A DNA stretch of 64,000 nucleotides from Bacteroidales bacterium (GCA_017480225.1 JAFVBB010000004.1:186001-250000), one strand, 5' to 3'; positions 16,927 to 26,197 are shown, counted from the stretch's first letter. The notes: generated by a model from the letters alone, not told the origin. Numbers and translations are program-made.

Positions 16927-17658
16927 ATGAAACACGTATTAAGAATGGCGGGCATCATGCTCGTGGCGGCAATGGCCTTGGCCGGTTGCTCCAAAGACGA
17001 GGACATCATCATCAGCGCTGTGAGCAACAACGATGCCTACGGCACCGTGAGCGGTACGGGCGCTTACGCCGAGGGCGAGACTGTCACCCTCAAGGCTACA
17101 CCTGCCGAGGGCTACAAGTTTGTGCGCTGGCAGGATGGCAACACCGACAACCCCCGCACCTTCAAAGCCAAGGAGAGCGCAGTCTACACCGCTTACTTCG
17201 GCCGTGAGATCACCGGCAACGGCGAGACCCACGTCACGTGGATGGGCGAGACCTGGAAGGCTTCGGAAATCTACCTTGTGCAGAAAGACAACAGCATTGT
17301 GTCGCTGGAGATCTACAAGGATGCCAGCGACGTGGAGCAGCCATACGTGATTGCCATCGTTCCGACCACGGCGGGCACCTACTCTGTTTCCGAGGGTGGC
17401 AGCATGGCTTTCCTGCCTCTCGACTTCCAGGGTCAGACCGCCGACTACTACGGGCAGCAGGTGCAGCCCTACCAAGCCGCGCAGGGCGCCACTCTCGAGC
17501 TTGAGGAGATTGACCTTGTGGAGGGCACCCTCACCGGCCACTACTTTGGCTACTACGTCTACCTGCCCGACTACCTGCAGGATCAGAACAACCCTGAGAC
17601 CTTCGAGCTTGAGGTCGATTTCAGCAAGTCTGCGTGGACTGACCTCTCGGGCGAGTAA
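16927..17658 (+). CDS. Lipoprotein with InlB B-repeat-like domain
   Basis: 243 residues with signal peptide and lipobox LAGC near residue 21, followed by CSKDED; the acidic residues after the Cys are of the kind seen in surface-exported Bacteroidetes lipoproteins. Residues ~30-80 form one InlB/Listeria-Bacteroides-type beta repeat (GTVSGTGAYAEGETVTLKAT, then GYKFVRWQDG). The rest is an unknown beta-rich domain. It sits 36 bases before the C10 protease start, so cotranscription is likely. In other bacteria, small neighbours of C10 proteases can be inhibitors; whether this is one is not shown by the sequence. Confidence 0.75.
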   Translation: MKHVLRMAGIMLVAAMALAGCSKDEDIIISAVSNNDAYGTVSGTGAYAEGETVTLKATPAEGYKFVRWQDGNTDNPRTFKAKESAVYTAYFGREITGNGETHVTWMGETWKASEIYLVQKDNSIVSLEIYKDASDVEQPYVIAIVPTTAGTYSVSEGGSMAFLPLDFQGQTADYYGQQVQPYQAAQGATLELEEIDLVEGTLTGHYFGYYVYLPDYLQDQNNPETFELEVDFSKSAWTDLSGE

Positions 17659-17694
17659 AAAAACTGCATTCTCACCGCATTGAATCTATCCGAC

Positions 17695-19686
17695 ATGAAA
17701 AAGGGTATGATACTTTTCAGCCTGCTGGCCGCGATGACGGCCGGGCAGTTGAAGGCGGCACCCGTGGAGCGCGCGAGCGCCCTGCGGGTGGCACGCCACT
17801 TCTGGGCCGCCCGTGGCGGCGACCGTGGCGCGCAGAGCCTTGAGCAGTGCACCGCCGGTTGGCCCTACAGCCACCTGCTGCTGTTCACACGCGCGGAGGG
17901 CGGCTATGTGATTGTGGCTGCCGACGATGCCGCCACCCCTGTGCTTGCCTATTCCCTCAACTCGCCCATGCACCCGGACAGGCTTCCGGCACACGTGCAC
18001 GAGTGGCTGCAGATGTATGACGGCGTGATTGGACGCATGGCCGAGGACAACGCCGAGGCATCGGCCAAGGTGGCCGCGCAGTGGCAGGAGCTGCTGTCGG
18101 CTGTGCCGCAGACCAAGGGCGATGGCACTGGCGTGGCGCCCATGATTAGCACCAAATGGAACCAGCAGAGCCCCTACAATGAGATGTGCCCTGGCCTGGA
18201 TGGCGACCTGGCCTGCACCGGATGCGCAGCCACGGCCGAGGCCATGCTGATGAAGCACTACAACTATCCCCCTTTCGGCATAGGCAGCCACAGCTACGAG
18301 AGCGCGAACTACGGCACCTTGAGCGCCGATTTCGCCCACACGCTCTACGACTGGCCCAACATGCCCGACGAGCCCACAGCCCTCTCGCCCGAGGTGGAGC
18401 GCCACGCTGTGGCCGAGTTGATGTACCACGTTGGCGTGGCCCTCGAGATGATGTACAACACGGCGGAGAATGGCGGCAGCGGCGCGTTGGGGTTCGTGAG
18501 CTATCCCACCTACCCCAGCATGAACAACTCGCTGATGAACTACTTCCACTATACCACCAGTATGCGCATCATGGACCGCGACTATGGGTGGACGGACGTG
18601 GCATGGAGGGATACCCTCATTGCCGAGCTTGACCGCCGTCACCCCGTGCCATATTGCGGCTCCGACCCGGCCGGCGGGCACGCGTTCATATGCGACGGCT
18701 ATGATGCCGACCTCATGCTGCACTTCAACTTCGGCTGGAGTGGCGAGGGCGACGGCTACTACACAGTCGACGACATCAGCCCGCTGCATGGCGGCGCGGG
18801 TGGCAACTCCACCTATACCTTCACCCTCCACAACTCGGCCCTGCTCAACGCTGTGCCCGACACCAGCGCTTACTTCAACCAAACGCAGCTTTACTTCGGC
18901 CGCGACGGTGGCGAGGACAGCCTCCTGTTTGCGCCCGGCACCCTGGCTGCCGCCGACTGGACTGTGGTTTGCAGTGCCGATTGGCTGCATGTGGATCGCG
19001 TTGACATTGGAGGAGCCGTGATGCTTCGCATTGTTGCCGACAACAATGCCAGCGGCAGCGAGCGTAGCGCCGAGCTTGTGATGACTGCCGGCACGATGAG
19101 CCAGAAGCTCAACGTCGGGCAGGACTTCTACGGTGAGGACGACCTCTGCCCGGTGACGGTGGTGATGAAAAGCAAGAGTGTCCCAGGCTGGCGCGGCGGC
19201 GCGTACCTCTCCCTGCAGTCGATACATGGTCGCCAGTACGGCGAGGCTGCCCTCGAGGTGGGCATGCTCGACTCGGTGACAATCAACGTTGCGCCGAAAG
19301 ACATGATGGCCGTGTGGCACTCGGGTGGCGCCACCGACAAGCTGATTCAGTACAAGGTGCTCAATGCCTACGGCGAGGTGATGCTCAACGTGGAGGATGC
19401 CTACACCGCAGAGAAGACGTACGTCCTGCCCGAAAGCTGCACCCACCTGACGGGCATCCGTCTGGCCGACGGCGCGCACATGGCGGTGTACCCCAACCCC
19501 AGCAGTGGGCTGGTTACCGTCGAGGCGGAAGGCTTGCTGCGCTTTGAGGTGATCGACATTTATGGGCGCGTGGTGATGAGCTCCACGGGCAGCACTGCCG
19601 ACCTCTCGCAGTTGCCGCGCGGCACCTACTTCCTGCGTGCGCAAACCCGCGAGGGCATTGCCTCCACAACGTTGATACTGCAATAA
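17695..19686 (+). CDS. C10 family cysteine protease (streptopain-like), T9SS cargo
   Basis: 663 residues from the ATG at 17695; the TTG at 17680 is in frame but precedes the signal peptide. In order: Sec signal (1-~22), pro-domain with the Spi/C10 inhibitor-like pattern (VIVAADDAATPVLAYS), catalytic domain with nucleophile Cys177 in CTGCAATAEAMLMKHY and His329 in GGHAFICDGY followed by NFGWSG, and a BACON-like beta domain (about 400-480). The C-terminal T9SS type A sorting domain has VYPNPSSGLV and LPRGTYFLR. It should be a secreted or surface-attached protease exported through T9SS. It is followed 36 bases later by an ECF sigma gene. Confidence 0.93.
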   Translation: MKKGMILFSLLAAMTAGQLKAAPVERASALRVARHFWAARGGDRGAQSLEQCTAGWPYSHLLLFTRAEGGYVIVAADDAATPVLAYSLNSPMHPDRLPAHVHEWLQMYDGVIGRMAEDNAEASAKVAAQWQELLSAVPQTKGDGTGVAPMISTKWNQQSPYNEMCPGLDGDLACTGCAATAEAMLMKHYNYPPFGIGSHSYESANYGTLSADFAHTLYDWPNMPDEPTALSPEVERHAVAELMYHVGVALEMMYNTAENGGSGALGFVSYPTYPSMNNSLMNYFHYTTSMRIMDRDYGWTDVAWRDTLIAELDRRHPVPYCGSDPAGGHAFICDGYDADLMLHFNFGWSGEGDGYYTVDDISPLHGGAGGNSTYTFTLHNSALLNAVPDTSAYFNQTQLYFGRDGGEDSLLFAPGTLAAADWTVVCSADWLHVDRVDIGGAVMLRIVADNNASGSERSAELVMTAGTMSQKLNVGQDFYGEDDLCPVTVVMKSKSVPGWRGGAYLSLQSIHGRQYGEAALEVGMLDSVTINVAPKDMMAVWHSGGATDKLIQYKVLNAYGEVMLNVEDAYTAEKTYVLPESCTHLTGIRLADGAHMAVYPNPSSGLVTVEAEGLLRFEVIDIYGRVVMSSTGSTADLSQLPRGTYFLRAQTREGIASTTLILQ

Positions 19687-19722
19687 TTCCCCCGATAGCA
19701 CCACATCACTCACACGCATCAA

Positions 19723-20214
19723 GTGTCCACTACCGATAAAGAAGCACTCTTCCGCGCCCTTGTTGACCGCCAGCGCGACCTTATATGGCACGTCTGTCGC
19801 GACTACTGTGCCGTCTTGAGTGACTCGTGGCAGATTGAGGATGCTTTCCAGGAGGTGCTGTGTGCGATATGGCGCGACCTTGAGAAGTTCGAGGGCAGGA
19901 GCGCCGAAGGCACGTGGGTGTACCGCGTGGCCACCAACACCATGCGCGACCTTCTGCGCCCCATGCGCAACCGTGCTGTGCCCGACGCTCCTGCCACCCT
20001 CGACACACCCGACACCGACAACTCCAACTACCGTCACCTGCTGCAGCTCATTGCCCTGCTGCCACAGCCGGACTTGCAGATTGTGCGAGCCCACCTCGAC
20101 GGCTACAGCAATCGTGAGATTGCCGCCATTACAGGATTAAGCGCCACGGCCGTGGCTATGCGGCTGTCGCGCGCCAAGCGCAGACTGCGCCACCAATATG
20201 AACATTCGCTATGA
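19723..20214 (+). CDS. ECF-type RNA polymerase sigma factor
   Basis: 163 residues starting at GTG. Region 2 (about 10-75) contains DLIWHVCRDYC and DAFQEVLCAIWRDLEKFEG; region 4 (about 110-158) contains GYSNREIAAITGLSATAVAMRLSRAKRRLR. It is a standard two-domain group IV sigma factor without extra domains. It overlaps the next gene by 17 bases; that gene encodes a single-TM protein that looks like its anti-sigma factor. Position directly behind a T9SS-exported protease suggests the module may respond to envelope or secretion status, which is inference. Confidence 0.92.
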   Translation: MSTTDKEALFRALVDRQRDLIWHVCRDYCAVLSDSWQIEDAFQEVLCAIWRDLEKFEGRSAEGTWVYRVATNTMRDLLRPMRNRAVPDAPATLDTPDTDNSNYRHLLQLIALLPQPDLQIVRAHLDGYSNREIAAITGLSATAVAMRLSRAKRRLRHQYEHSL

Positions 20215-20596
20215 CCACCATATGCCTTTGAACGACCGGAACGATTTTGAGCAGCAATGGGAGCGCCGCCACCACGAGGCGCAGGCCGCCCATTGCCCAT
20301 TGAGCGACGATGCCCTGGCTGCCGCCGTCGACAGCGCCATGCGCACCCCTGCCAGCAGTGCCACGCAGTCGCACCGCCCGGCTATGCGTATGCTATGGGT
20401 CAGGCCGGTGGTGGCCGCAGCCGTGCTGGCCGCCGTTGTGGTGCCCACCACAATGCTGGCCTTGCGCGGAGGCATCGGCGACGGTACTGTGCGCAGCGTG
20501 AACATCGGCAACCAGCAGGTGCGTTTCGCGTGTAACAATGGCTGCTCGGCAGAGGAGGTTGTCAGCATGTTCGCCAGTCATATTCACCAACCATGA
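20198..20596 (+). CDS. Probable anti-sigma factor, single-pass membrane protein
   Basis: 132 residues (or 124 from the ATG at 20222). The N-terminal ~65 residues are polar and cytoplasmic in the predicted topology, residues ~69-90 are a membrane span (RPVVAAAVLAAVVVPTTMLA), and a short extracytoplasmic tail of about 40 residues carries two Cys. Placement and topology match ECF anti-sigma partners in Bacteroidetes. No zinc anti-sigma motif (HxxxCxxC) is visible. The assignment rests on gene order and topology, not on a recognised domain. Confidence 0.65.
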   Translation: MNIRYDHHMPLNDRNDFEQQWERRHHEAQAAHCPLSDDALAAAVDSAMRTPASSATQSHRPAMRMLWVRPVVAAAVLAAVVVPTTMLALRGGIGDGTVRSVNIGNQQVRFACNNGCSAEEVVSMFASHIHQP

Positions 20597-21288
20597 AGCA
20601 CCGGCACCCTATAGCATTGCTCCTGTGCGTCGGCCTTTTGGCCGTGTCATGCAACCGTCACTCGGCTGTGGAGACGGCCGCGATGGAGATTTACAACCGC
20701 TACGCCTCGCAGTCGGACCAGCTCACGGTGGCCTATGTGGGCGACTACCGCGCCGACGGGCAGGTCTACAACGGCGTTCTGTTGCAGGCTCAGACCGACG
20801 AGATGTGGCAGTGGCTCTGCTCCGAATTCGGCATCGTCGAAAACACGGAGGATGTAAGGTCCGCCCTCGGTCGGATGATGCCCCAGATGGACACCGTCGG
20901 GTCGTTGCGTACAGCCTCGCTGGTGTTCGGCCCGCAGATGACTATCGGGCTCGACAGTGTGCAGATGCAGGAGCTGGTCATCGATGCGGCACGGGGCATC
21001 GTGGAGCAGTTGACCGCCCGCTCGCTCGACTCTGCCCCCATGCAATTCATGGTTCTTGACCCGGAAATGGTGCCGCAGGACAGCGCCAGCATTCAGCAGA
21101 TGATTGATGCGCAGCAGCAGATCATCTCGCTCACACGGCAGCACGATGACGTGGGTTATGTGATGACGGTTGATAACGGCGAGCGCACCGTGTGGCTCTT
21201 CTTCTACTCGTCGTCTATGGAGCGCGACCAATTGATGCGCATGGTGGCGTTGCCCGCCAACATGGGCTTCGTGCCGCCGCAGGATTGA
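20593..21288 (+). CDS. Lipoprotein of unknown function in the sigma/anti-sigma unit
   Basis: 231 residues, overlapping the probable anti-sigma gene by ATGA, so translation is coupled. The signal ends at the lipobox AVSC near residue 20. The mature part has a mixed alpha/beta pattern and many Met, Gln and Asp; DUF4252-like proteins are found in such positions, but I cannot confirm that family. It may be the envelope component that reports to the anti-sigma factor. It is followed by a terminator at 21352. Confidence 0.7.
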   Translation: MKHRHPIALLLCVGLLAVSCNRHSAVETAAMEIYNRYASQSDQLTVAYVGDYRADGQVYNGVLLQAQTDEMWQWLCSEFGIVENTEDVRSALGRMMPQMDTVGSLRTASLVFGPQMTIGLDSVQMQELVIDAARGIVEQLTARSLDSAPMQFMVLDPEMVPQDSASIQQMIDAQQQIISLTRQHDDVGYVMTVDNGERTVWLFFYSSSMERDQLMRMVALPANMGFVPPQD

Positions 21289-21351
21289 CCGCGACGCGAT
21301 GCCGCTGACGTATAGAGCCCGACAGGGCAGTGCTATGAAGCTATGCTGAAT

Positions 21352-21378
21352 GCCACGCCGATTGGCGTGGCTTTTTTT
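21352..21378 (+). terminator. Terminator of the C10 protease/sigma cluster
   Basis: Eight-base stem GCCACGCC/GGCGTGGC with a GATT loop and eight T. It closes the cluster that begins at 16927. Confidence 0.92.
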
Positions 21379-21456
21379 TGCCGATTTTTGTATTGGCTGA
21401 TAACCAGTTGTTTATACGGTTCGTGGCAGGGGGGTAGTATTGTTGTATGTAATATG

Positions 21457-21575
21457 CTGCAAATCAGCATAGAGGATAGACCAACTCCTACTCAACTCCT
21501 ACTCAACTTCTACTCAAGGCCTACTCAATTCCTTTTTCAGTAGTAGTTGAGTAGTTGTTGTGCAGTTATTGCACA
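21457..21575 (+). repeat. Family II 11-base repeat element, copy a
   Basis: Head CTGCAAATCA at 21457-21466, then from 21482 the units CAACTCCTACT, CAACTCCTACT, CAACTTCTACT, CAAGGCCTACT and CAATTCCTTTT, then partly complementary sequence (AGTAGTAGTTGAGTAG) and a small TGTGCA hairpin. The head-to-array distance is 25 bases, the same as in the copy at 45015. Otherwise 21379-21900 contains no gene I can support; two open frames there (21343-21543, 21547-21876) have no start context or family resemblance. Confidence 0.8.
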
Positions 21576-21902
21576 GGTGATGATATTGTTTTCGTGCTGT
21601 GCGGGAATGGTGCTGTTATTAATGCGTCGTGGTGGACTGGCATGGATGTGGCCGGAGCATGGTTTGCAGGCAGGCGGCTTTTGTCGTGAAATGTGGCAAT
21701 GTGCACGCAGCCGCCGTAGGCGTTATCAATCGTGGTCGCTCATTACAGGCTGTTTGGGACGCTGGCAAGATCACTTGGCAATTCCGGGCGGTGTGTTTCT
21801 GTTCGGCGTAACATTGTGGAATATAGCCTTTAGTGCACTTGACAGGGCGTTGCCTCTGTGCCTGGTTCTTGTCTGACGGTGTAGAAATCCGTTTTTTTTA
21901 CG

Positions 21903-21910
21903 TATATTTG
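21903..21910 (+). promoter_or_regulatory. Promoter -7 element of purN
   Basis: TATATTTG fits TAnnTTTG and lies 27 bases before the purN start. No clear -33 element. Confidence 0.6.
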
Positions 21911-21937
21911 CACTTTGAAACATTTAGCATCCAGCAG

Positions 21938-22516
21938 ATGAACAAAGTCACAAAACTGGCCATCCTCGGTTCGGGCAATGGCACCAACGCGCAGCAGATT
22001 AGCGAGTATTTTGCAGGACGTGCGGACGTGGAGGTGGTTTGCATAGTCTACAACGTCAAGGATGCCTTCATTGCCAGGAGGGCGGAAAACCTCGGCATAG
22101 AGGCGCGTTATTTCGGTCGTGCCGACTTCTACGACAACGGCCGTGTGCTCGACTACCTGCGGCAGAAAGAGGCCGACTGGGTAATCCTGGCGGGTTTCCT
22201 GTGGCTGGTGCCGCAAAGCATACTTGACGCCTTCCCGTCAAGGGTCATCAATATCCACCCTGCGTTGTTGCCGGCCTATGGCGGCAAGGGCATGTATGGC
22301 CATCATGTGCACGAGGCGGTCGTGGCTGCCGGCGAGCGCGAGAGCGGCATCACAATCCATATTGTGGACAACCATTACGACCGTGGAACCATCTTGTTCC
22401 AAGCTCGTTGCCAGGTTGACGAGGACGAAACCCCCGACACGTTGGCGGCTAAAATCCATTTGCTTGAGAAGGAGTTCTTCCCGCAGGTGATTGACCGCAC
22501 GATTAAAAACGCGTAG
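21938..22516 (+). CDS. purN: Phosphoribosylglycinamide formyltransferase
   Basis: About 192 residues from the ATG at 21938; the frame is open upstream, but that extension would cross the promoter. It is a GAR transformylase: LAILGSGNGTNAQQI near residue 6, LAGFLWLVPQSIL near 85, catalytic region INIHPALLPAYGGKGMYG with the conserved His, then ITIHIVDNHYDRGTIL with the family Asp. It transfers the formyl group of 10-formyl-THF to GAR in purine synthesis. A glycosyltransferase follows two bases after the stop. Confidence 0.95.
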   Translation: MNKVTKLAILGSGNGTNAQQISEYFAGRADVEVVCIVYNVKDAFIARRAENLGIEARYFGRADFYDNGRVLDYLRQKEADWVILAGFLWLVPQSILDAFPSRVINIHPALLPAYGGKGMYGHHVHEAVVAAGERESGITIHIVDNHYDRGTILFQARCQVDEDETPDTLAAKIHLLEKEFFPQVIDRTIKNA

Positions 22517-22518
22517 CT

Positions 22519-23646
22519 ATGCGCATCGCTGTCAACACCAGGCTATTGGTGCCTGGGAAGATGGACGGCATAGGATGGTTCGCCTATGAGGTGACGCGGC
22601 GCATGGCTGCGGCTCACCCCGAGCATTCTTTCCTGCTGCTCTTTGACCGGAAGCCCGACGGCTGTTTCGAGTTCCCGGACAATTGTGAGGTTGTTGTCCT
22701 TGCCCCGCAGGCGCGCCACCCGGTACTGTGGTGGCTGTTTTTCGAGGTGTCTGTACATCTGGCTCTGAAAAGGTTGCGTGCCGATGTTTTCCTTTCGCCC
22801 GATGGTTTCATACCTTTGCATGGCGGTGTGCCTTCGTTGGCGGTAATCCATGATGTCAACTTCGAACATTCGCCTGACAATCTTCGCCCGTCGCACCAGC
22901 GCTATATGACGCATTTCTTTCCGCGCTTCGCGCACAAGGCTGCCCGGATTGCCACGGTGAGCGAGTTTTCTCGCCGCGACATCGCCGCGACATATCGCGT
23001 GCCGGAAGGTAAGATTGACGTTGTTTACGATGGTGCAGGTGATTGCTATCGTCCTCATTCCAAGGACGAAATGGATGCTGTGCGCGAAAAGTACACCGGA
23101 GGCAGGCCGTATATTATTTTTGTCAGCACTATTCTCAAGCGTAAGAACTTGGCTACCCTTCTTCGCGCATTTGACCTGGCAAAGGATTCCGATGCCGGGG
23201 ACTTGTGCCTTGTTGTGGTCGGAAACCGTGCATGGTGGGGGCAGGAGCTTGCACAGACCTTTGATTCCATGAAGTTTAAGGAGAGTGTCATCTTCCTGGG
23301 TCACCTTGAGCAGCCGGTACTTGCCGCTTTGCTCTCGGCTTCGCGCGCATTGGTCTATCCGTCGCTTTTTGAGGGTTTTGGCATTCCTGTGCTCGAGGCA
23401 ATGTATGCCGAGACCGCTGTAATCGCCTCCAATACAACCTCGCTGCCAGAGGTTGGCGGTGATGCCGCGATTTATACCTCTCCGCTTGACCATGTGGCCA
23501 TGGCACATGCTATCAGTTCCTTACGCGATGATGCCCTGCGGTGTGCATTGATTGAGAAAGGGCGTGTGCAGCGCGTAAGGTTCAGTTGGGACAACACTGC
23601 CTGCCTATTGTGGAACAGCCTGATGCAGATAACAAAGCAGGTATGA
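22519..23646 (+). CDS. Glycosyltransferase family 4 (GT-B)
   Basis: A 375-residue retaining GT-B enzyme. The N-terminal acceptor domain opens MRIAVNTRLLVPGKMDGIG, the hinge has IATVSEFSRRDI, and the C-terminal nucleotide-sugar domain includes FVSTILKRKNLATLLRAF and the signature PSLFEGFGIPVLEAM with the E-x7-E pair. It probably acts in polysaccharide or O-glycan synthesis at the cytoplasmic face; sugar donor and acceptor are unknown. It overlaps the next gene by ATGA. Confidence 0.9.
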   Translation: MRIAVNTRLLVPGKMDGIGWFAYEVTRRMAAAHPEHSFLLLFDRKPDGCFEFPDNCEVVVLAPQARHPVLWWLFFEVSVHLALKRLRADVFLSPDGFIPLHGGVPSLAVIHDVNFEHSPDNLRPSHQRYMTHFFPRFAHKAARIATVSEFSRRDIAATYRVPEGKIDVVYDGAGDCYRPHSKDEMDAVREKYTGGRPYIIFVSTILKRKNLATLLRAFDLAKDSDAGDLCLVVVGNRAWWGQELAQTFDSMKFKESVIFLGHLEQPVLAALLSASRALVYPSLFEGFGIPVLEAMYAETAVIASNTTSLPEVGGDAAIYTSPLDHVAMAHAISSLRDDALRCALIEKGRVQRVRFSWDNTACLLWNSLMQITKQV

Positions 23647-24788
23647 GAATACGCTGGCTACTTGTTTCTTCTTTCTTTTCGATGCTACGAGCGGTGTCGG
23701 TTGTGGCGCAAAGTTCAGACAACCTTGTTTTTAATCCATCTTTTGAGGATTATTCCGCCTGCCCGGAACGTATTGAGGCAATCGGTATCATGCGTACTGT
23801 CGAAGGCTGGTGGCAACCCACCGCTGGAAGCAGCGATTACTTCAATGCGTGTGGAGGACGTGAGTGTCAGGTGCCTCGCAACAAGATGGGTGTGCAGGAG
23901 GCGCATAGTGGCGTCGCCTACTGTGGTATATACTGTTCGAAGGAGGAATATCGTGAGTATCTACAAACCGAGCTTCGTCAACCGTTACAGGGCGGGCGGC
24001 GCTATTCGGTGTCGTTTTGGGTGAGCCTTGCCGAGAAGTCGCCGCATTCTGTGTCTTCAATAGGTGTTTTTTTCTCCACAGAGCGGCTTTCGGACACCAC
24101 GTGGCGCATTCTTTCGCACAAGAGAATTGTCGCGCTGGAGGGTGGTGGGGAACAGGTTACATACGCTCGTTGCCAGCCGCAGGTATCAAACGTTGCCTCA
24201 CGACAACTCGATGACGCCGAGTCTTGGATGGAAATCAGGGGGGAGTTTGTGGCTGAAGGCGGTGAGAGATATTTGACTATCGGCAATTTCAAGCCGTTCA
24301 ACCAGTCGCATGTTGTGGCAACAAACCGTGGAAATACGGTGCTGCCAGGAGCTTACTACTATATTGATGATGTAGAGGTCCGTTGCGTTGATTGTCCGGA
24401 CACTGTGCATCAAGTACAGAATGATGTGCCAATGGCTGTTGGAGAGGTGTTTACGTTGCGCAATATTTTGTTTGAAACCGACAAAAGCGACCTTCTGCCA
24501 CAGTCTTTCCGTGAGTTAAACTTGCTTGTAGACATTATGAAAACTCATCCAGACATGCGTATAGAAGTGCAGGGACATACCGACAGCCATGGCACGGCCG
24601 AGCATAATAGGCTGTTGTCGGAAGCGCGAGCGAAGGCTGTCGTGGACTATTTGCTGCGGCATGGTATTGATGGAAGGCGGCTGGAATGGCGCGGATATGG
24701 AGAGACCCAGCCTGTCGCGGATAACTCCACCGTTGAAGGTAGACAAAACAACCGTCGGGTAGACTGCCGCGTAATATCAGTCGATTGA
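23643..24788 (+). CDS. OmpA-family outer-membrane protein with N-terminal carbohydrate-binding-like domain
   Basis: 381 residues from the ATG at 23643, overlapping the glycosyltransferase stop. Signal peptide to about residue 23, then a beta-sandwich region (~25-255) starting NLVFNPSFEDYSACPERIEA, a pattern seen in Bacteroidetes surface OmpA proteins. The C-terminal OmpA domain from ~275 (LRNILFETDKSDLLPQS, VQGHTDSHGTAEHNRLLSEARA, YGETQP) binds peptidoglycan. It links the outer membrane, or a surface-exposed domain, to the cell wall. Confidence 0.85.
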   Translation: MRIRWLLVSSFFSMLRAVSVVAQSSDNLVFNPSFEDYSACPERIEAIGIMRTVEGWWQPTAGSSDYFNACGGRECQVPRNKMGVQEAHSGVAYCGIYCSKEEYREYLQTELRQPLQGGRRYSVSFWVSLAEKSPHSVSSIGVFFSTERLSDTTWRILSHKRIVALEGGGEQVTYARCQPQVSNVASRQLDDAESWMEIRGEFVAEGGERYLTIGNFKPFNQSHVVATNRGNTVLPGAYYYIDDVEVRCVDCPDTVHQVQNDVPMAVGEVFTLRNILFETDKSDLLPQSFRELNLLVDIMKTHPDMRIEVQGHTDSHGTAEHNRLLSEARAKAVVDYLLRHGIDGRRLEWRGYGETQPVADNSTVEGRQNNRRVDCRVISVD

Positions 24789-24805
24789 TTCTTCTCAAAA
24801 AGAAT

Positions 24806-24839
24806 AAGCGGGGCACTCTTGTTCGAGTACCCCGCTTTT
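24806..24839. terminator. Bidirectional terminator between two convergent OmpA genes
   Basis: Stem AGCGGGGCACTC / GAGTACCCCGCT (one mismatch), loop TTGTTC, with T-rich ends on both strands. Confidence 0.85.
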
Positions 24840-24857
24840 CTGTTGTCCGGACAGCAA

Positions 24858-26123
24858 CTATTCAATCACGCGATAGAAGCTGACGCGGCGGTTAAGGGCA
24901 TACTGGGCGTCGCCGAAGGGGGCGTTCTTACCCTTGAAGTCGACGGTGATGCGGTCGTCGGCGATGCCTTTGCTCTTGAGGAGGCGCTTCACCTCGTTGG
25001 CGCGGCGCTCGGAGAGCTTGAGGTTGTAGGCATCGCTGCCAGTGTAGTCGGCGAAGCCAACAACACAAATCTTGATGTTGCTGTTGTCTTTCATGACACG
25101 AGCCACAGCGTTGATCTTGTCCATCTCCTCTTCGCTGACCTTCCACTCGTTCACGTCATACTGCACAGAGAACGGCATGGCGTAGAAATTAAGTTGGTCG
25201 GCCTTGATTTGGTCGATGATGCGCTGCAGGCTGTCGGCAGCGGCGCTGTTGACCTTGCCATTCTGGCTGCGCATGGCATCGGCAAGCTGCTGCTCAAGCT
25301 CGTTGATGCGACGCTGGAGCTTCTTCTCCTCGTTCTTGCTGTTGGCTACCTGCTGCTCGAGAGTTGCAACCTGGCTGTTGAGTGCACCAAAGTTGTCCTG
25401 ATTGAGCATGGACTTCTGGGCGGCCACGGCCTGGTCGGCAGCGGTCACACCAAAGCAGTACATGTAGCCAAGATGAGCGGTGGCGTGAACCATTGCCCAG
25501 TTGGGGAGAATGCCCTGCCATGTTTTGGTGGGATCGGGGATGTCGTTGGCCGAAATCTCTCCCTCGACGTAGAAGGAACTCTTCTCAGTGAAGCGGAGGC
25601 TGTAGCCAAGGCCAAGGTTGAGCGCGGGGGCTACATGGCCGAACTTGTCAGCGTAGTGGGTGTTTTCGATGGTTTCGTCATCAAGGAACGAGGGGTTGAT
25701 GATGCCGAGACCGAAGCCGACGTAGGCGTACCAACTGTGGCGACGGTCGGGGTCGTAGCCCTTGAGGCCGTTGGTGATGGACCACATCAGGTCTGCGGTG
25801 ATGGTGGCGTAGCGAGCCATCTCGTACTTGCCGTCGGAGAGGCCACGCCAGAAGGTGGGCATACTCAAGCGGTAACGGGTGTCGATGGCATGGTTCTGCT
25901 TGTGCATGAAAAACAGATCCATACCTCCGTTGATGGAGCGACGCCACTGGCCGCCGCTTTTCTGTGCCATCTCCCAAGTGGAGTTGATGCCACCGCCGAT
26001 GGTCCAGTTGCTCCAGAAACTGTAGCGAGGATACTCTGCCTTGCCGGTGTTCTGTGCAAAAGCGCTGACGGAAGTCACCAAAAGCGACATCACAACGCCC
26101 ATTTTGATAAGTTTTTTCAGCAT
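24858..26123 (-). CDS. OmpA/OprF-like outer-membrane protein
   Basis: 421 residues. Signal peptide ending SVSAFAQ, then an N-terminal beta-barrel domain (about 25-210), a coiled coil (about 235-290, with LEQQVANSKNEEKKLQRRINELEQQ), and an OmpA peptidoglycan-binding domain (about 310-421, VVGFADYTGSDAYNLKLSERRA). This is the common abundant Bacteroidales OmpA-type structural protein. It has a long A/T-rich leader with a TATCTTTG promoter motif, consistent with strong expression. Convergent with the other OmpA gene and divergent from pgi. Confidence 0.9.
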   Translation of the reverse strand: MLKKLIKMGVVMSLLVTSVSAFAQNTGKAEYPRYSFWSNWTIGGGINSTWEMAQKSGGQWRRSINGGMDLFFMHKQNHAIDTRYRLSMPTFWRGLSDGKYEMARYATITADLMWSITNGLKGYDPDRRHSWYAYVGFGLGIINPSFLDDETIENTHYADKFGHVAPALNLGLGYSLRFTEKSSFYVEGEISANDIPDPTKTWQGILPNWAMVHATAHLGYMYCFGVTAADQAVAAQKSMLNQDNFGALNSQVATLEQQVANSKNEEKKLQRRINELEQQLADAMRSQNGKVNSAAADSLQRIIDQIKADQLNFYAMPFSVQYDVNEWKVSEEEMDKINAVARVMKDNSNIKICVVGFADYTGSDAYNLKLSERRANEVKRLLKSKGIADDRITVDFKGKNAPFGDAQYALNRRVSFYRVIE

Positions 26124-26189
26124 ATCTTTTAAGTTTTAGTTTGTATACACTCTTTTTGTTCTGCTTTCGCATAACGCGTCTTTGGACTG

Positions 26190-26197
26190 CAAAGATA
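26190..26197 (-). promoter_or_regulatory. Promoter -7 element of the OmpA-like gene
   Basis: TATCTTTG on the minus strand, 67 bases before the start codon. The intervening leader is A/T-rich. Confidence 0.6.

Noticed and set aside
17680..17694. TTG start for the first C10 protease
   Set aside because: The ATG at 17695 begins a normal signal peptide (MKKGMILFSLL); the five added residues have no role.
21343..21876. Two small open frames between the terminator and purN
   Set aside because: The first starts at the terminator and runs through the repeat element, the second through repeat sequence. No family resemblance and no start context.
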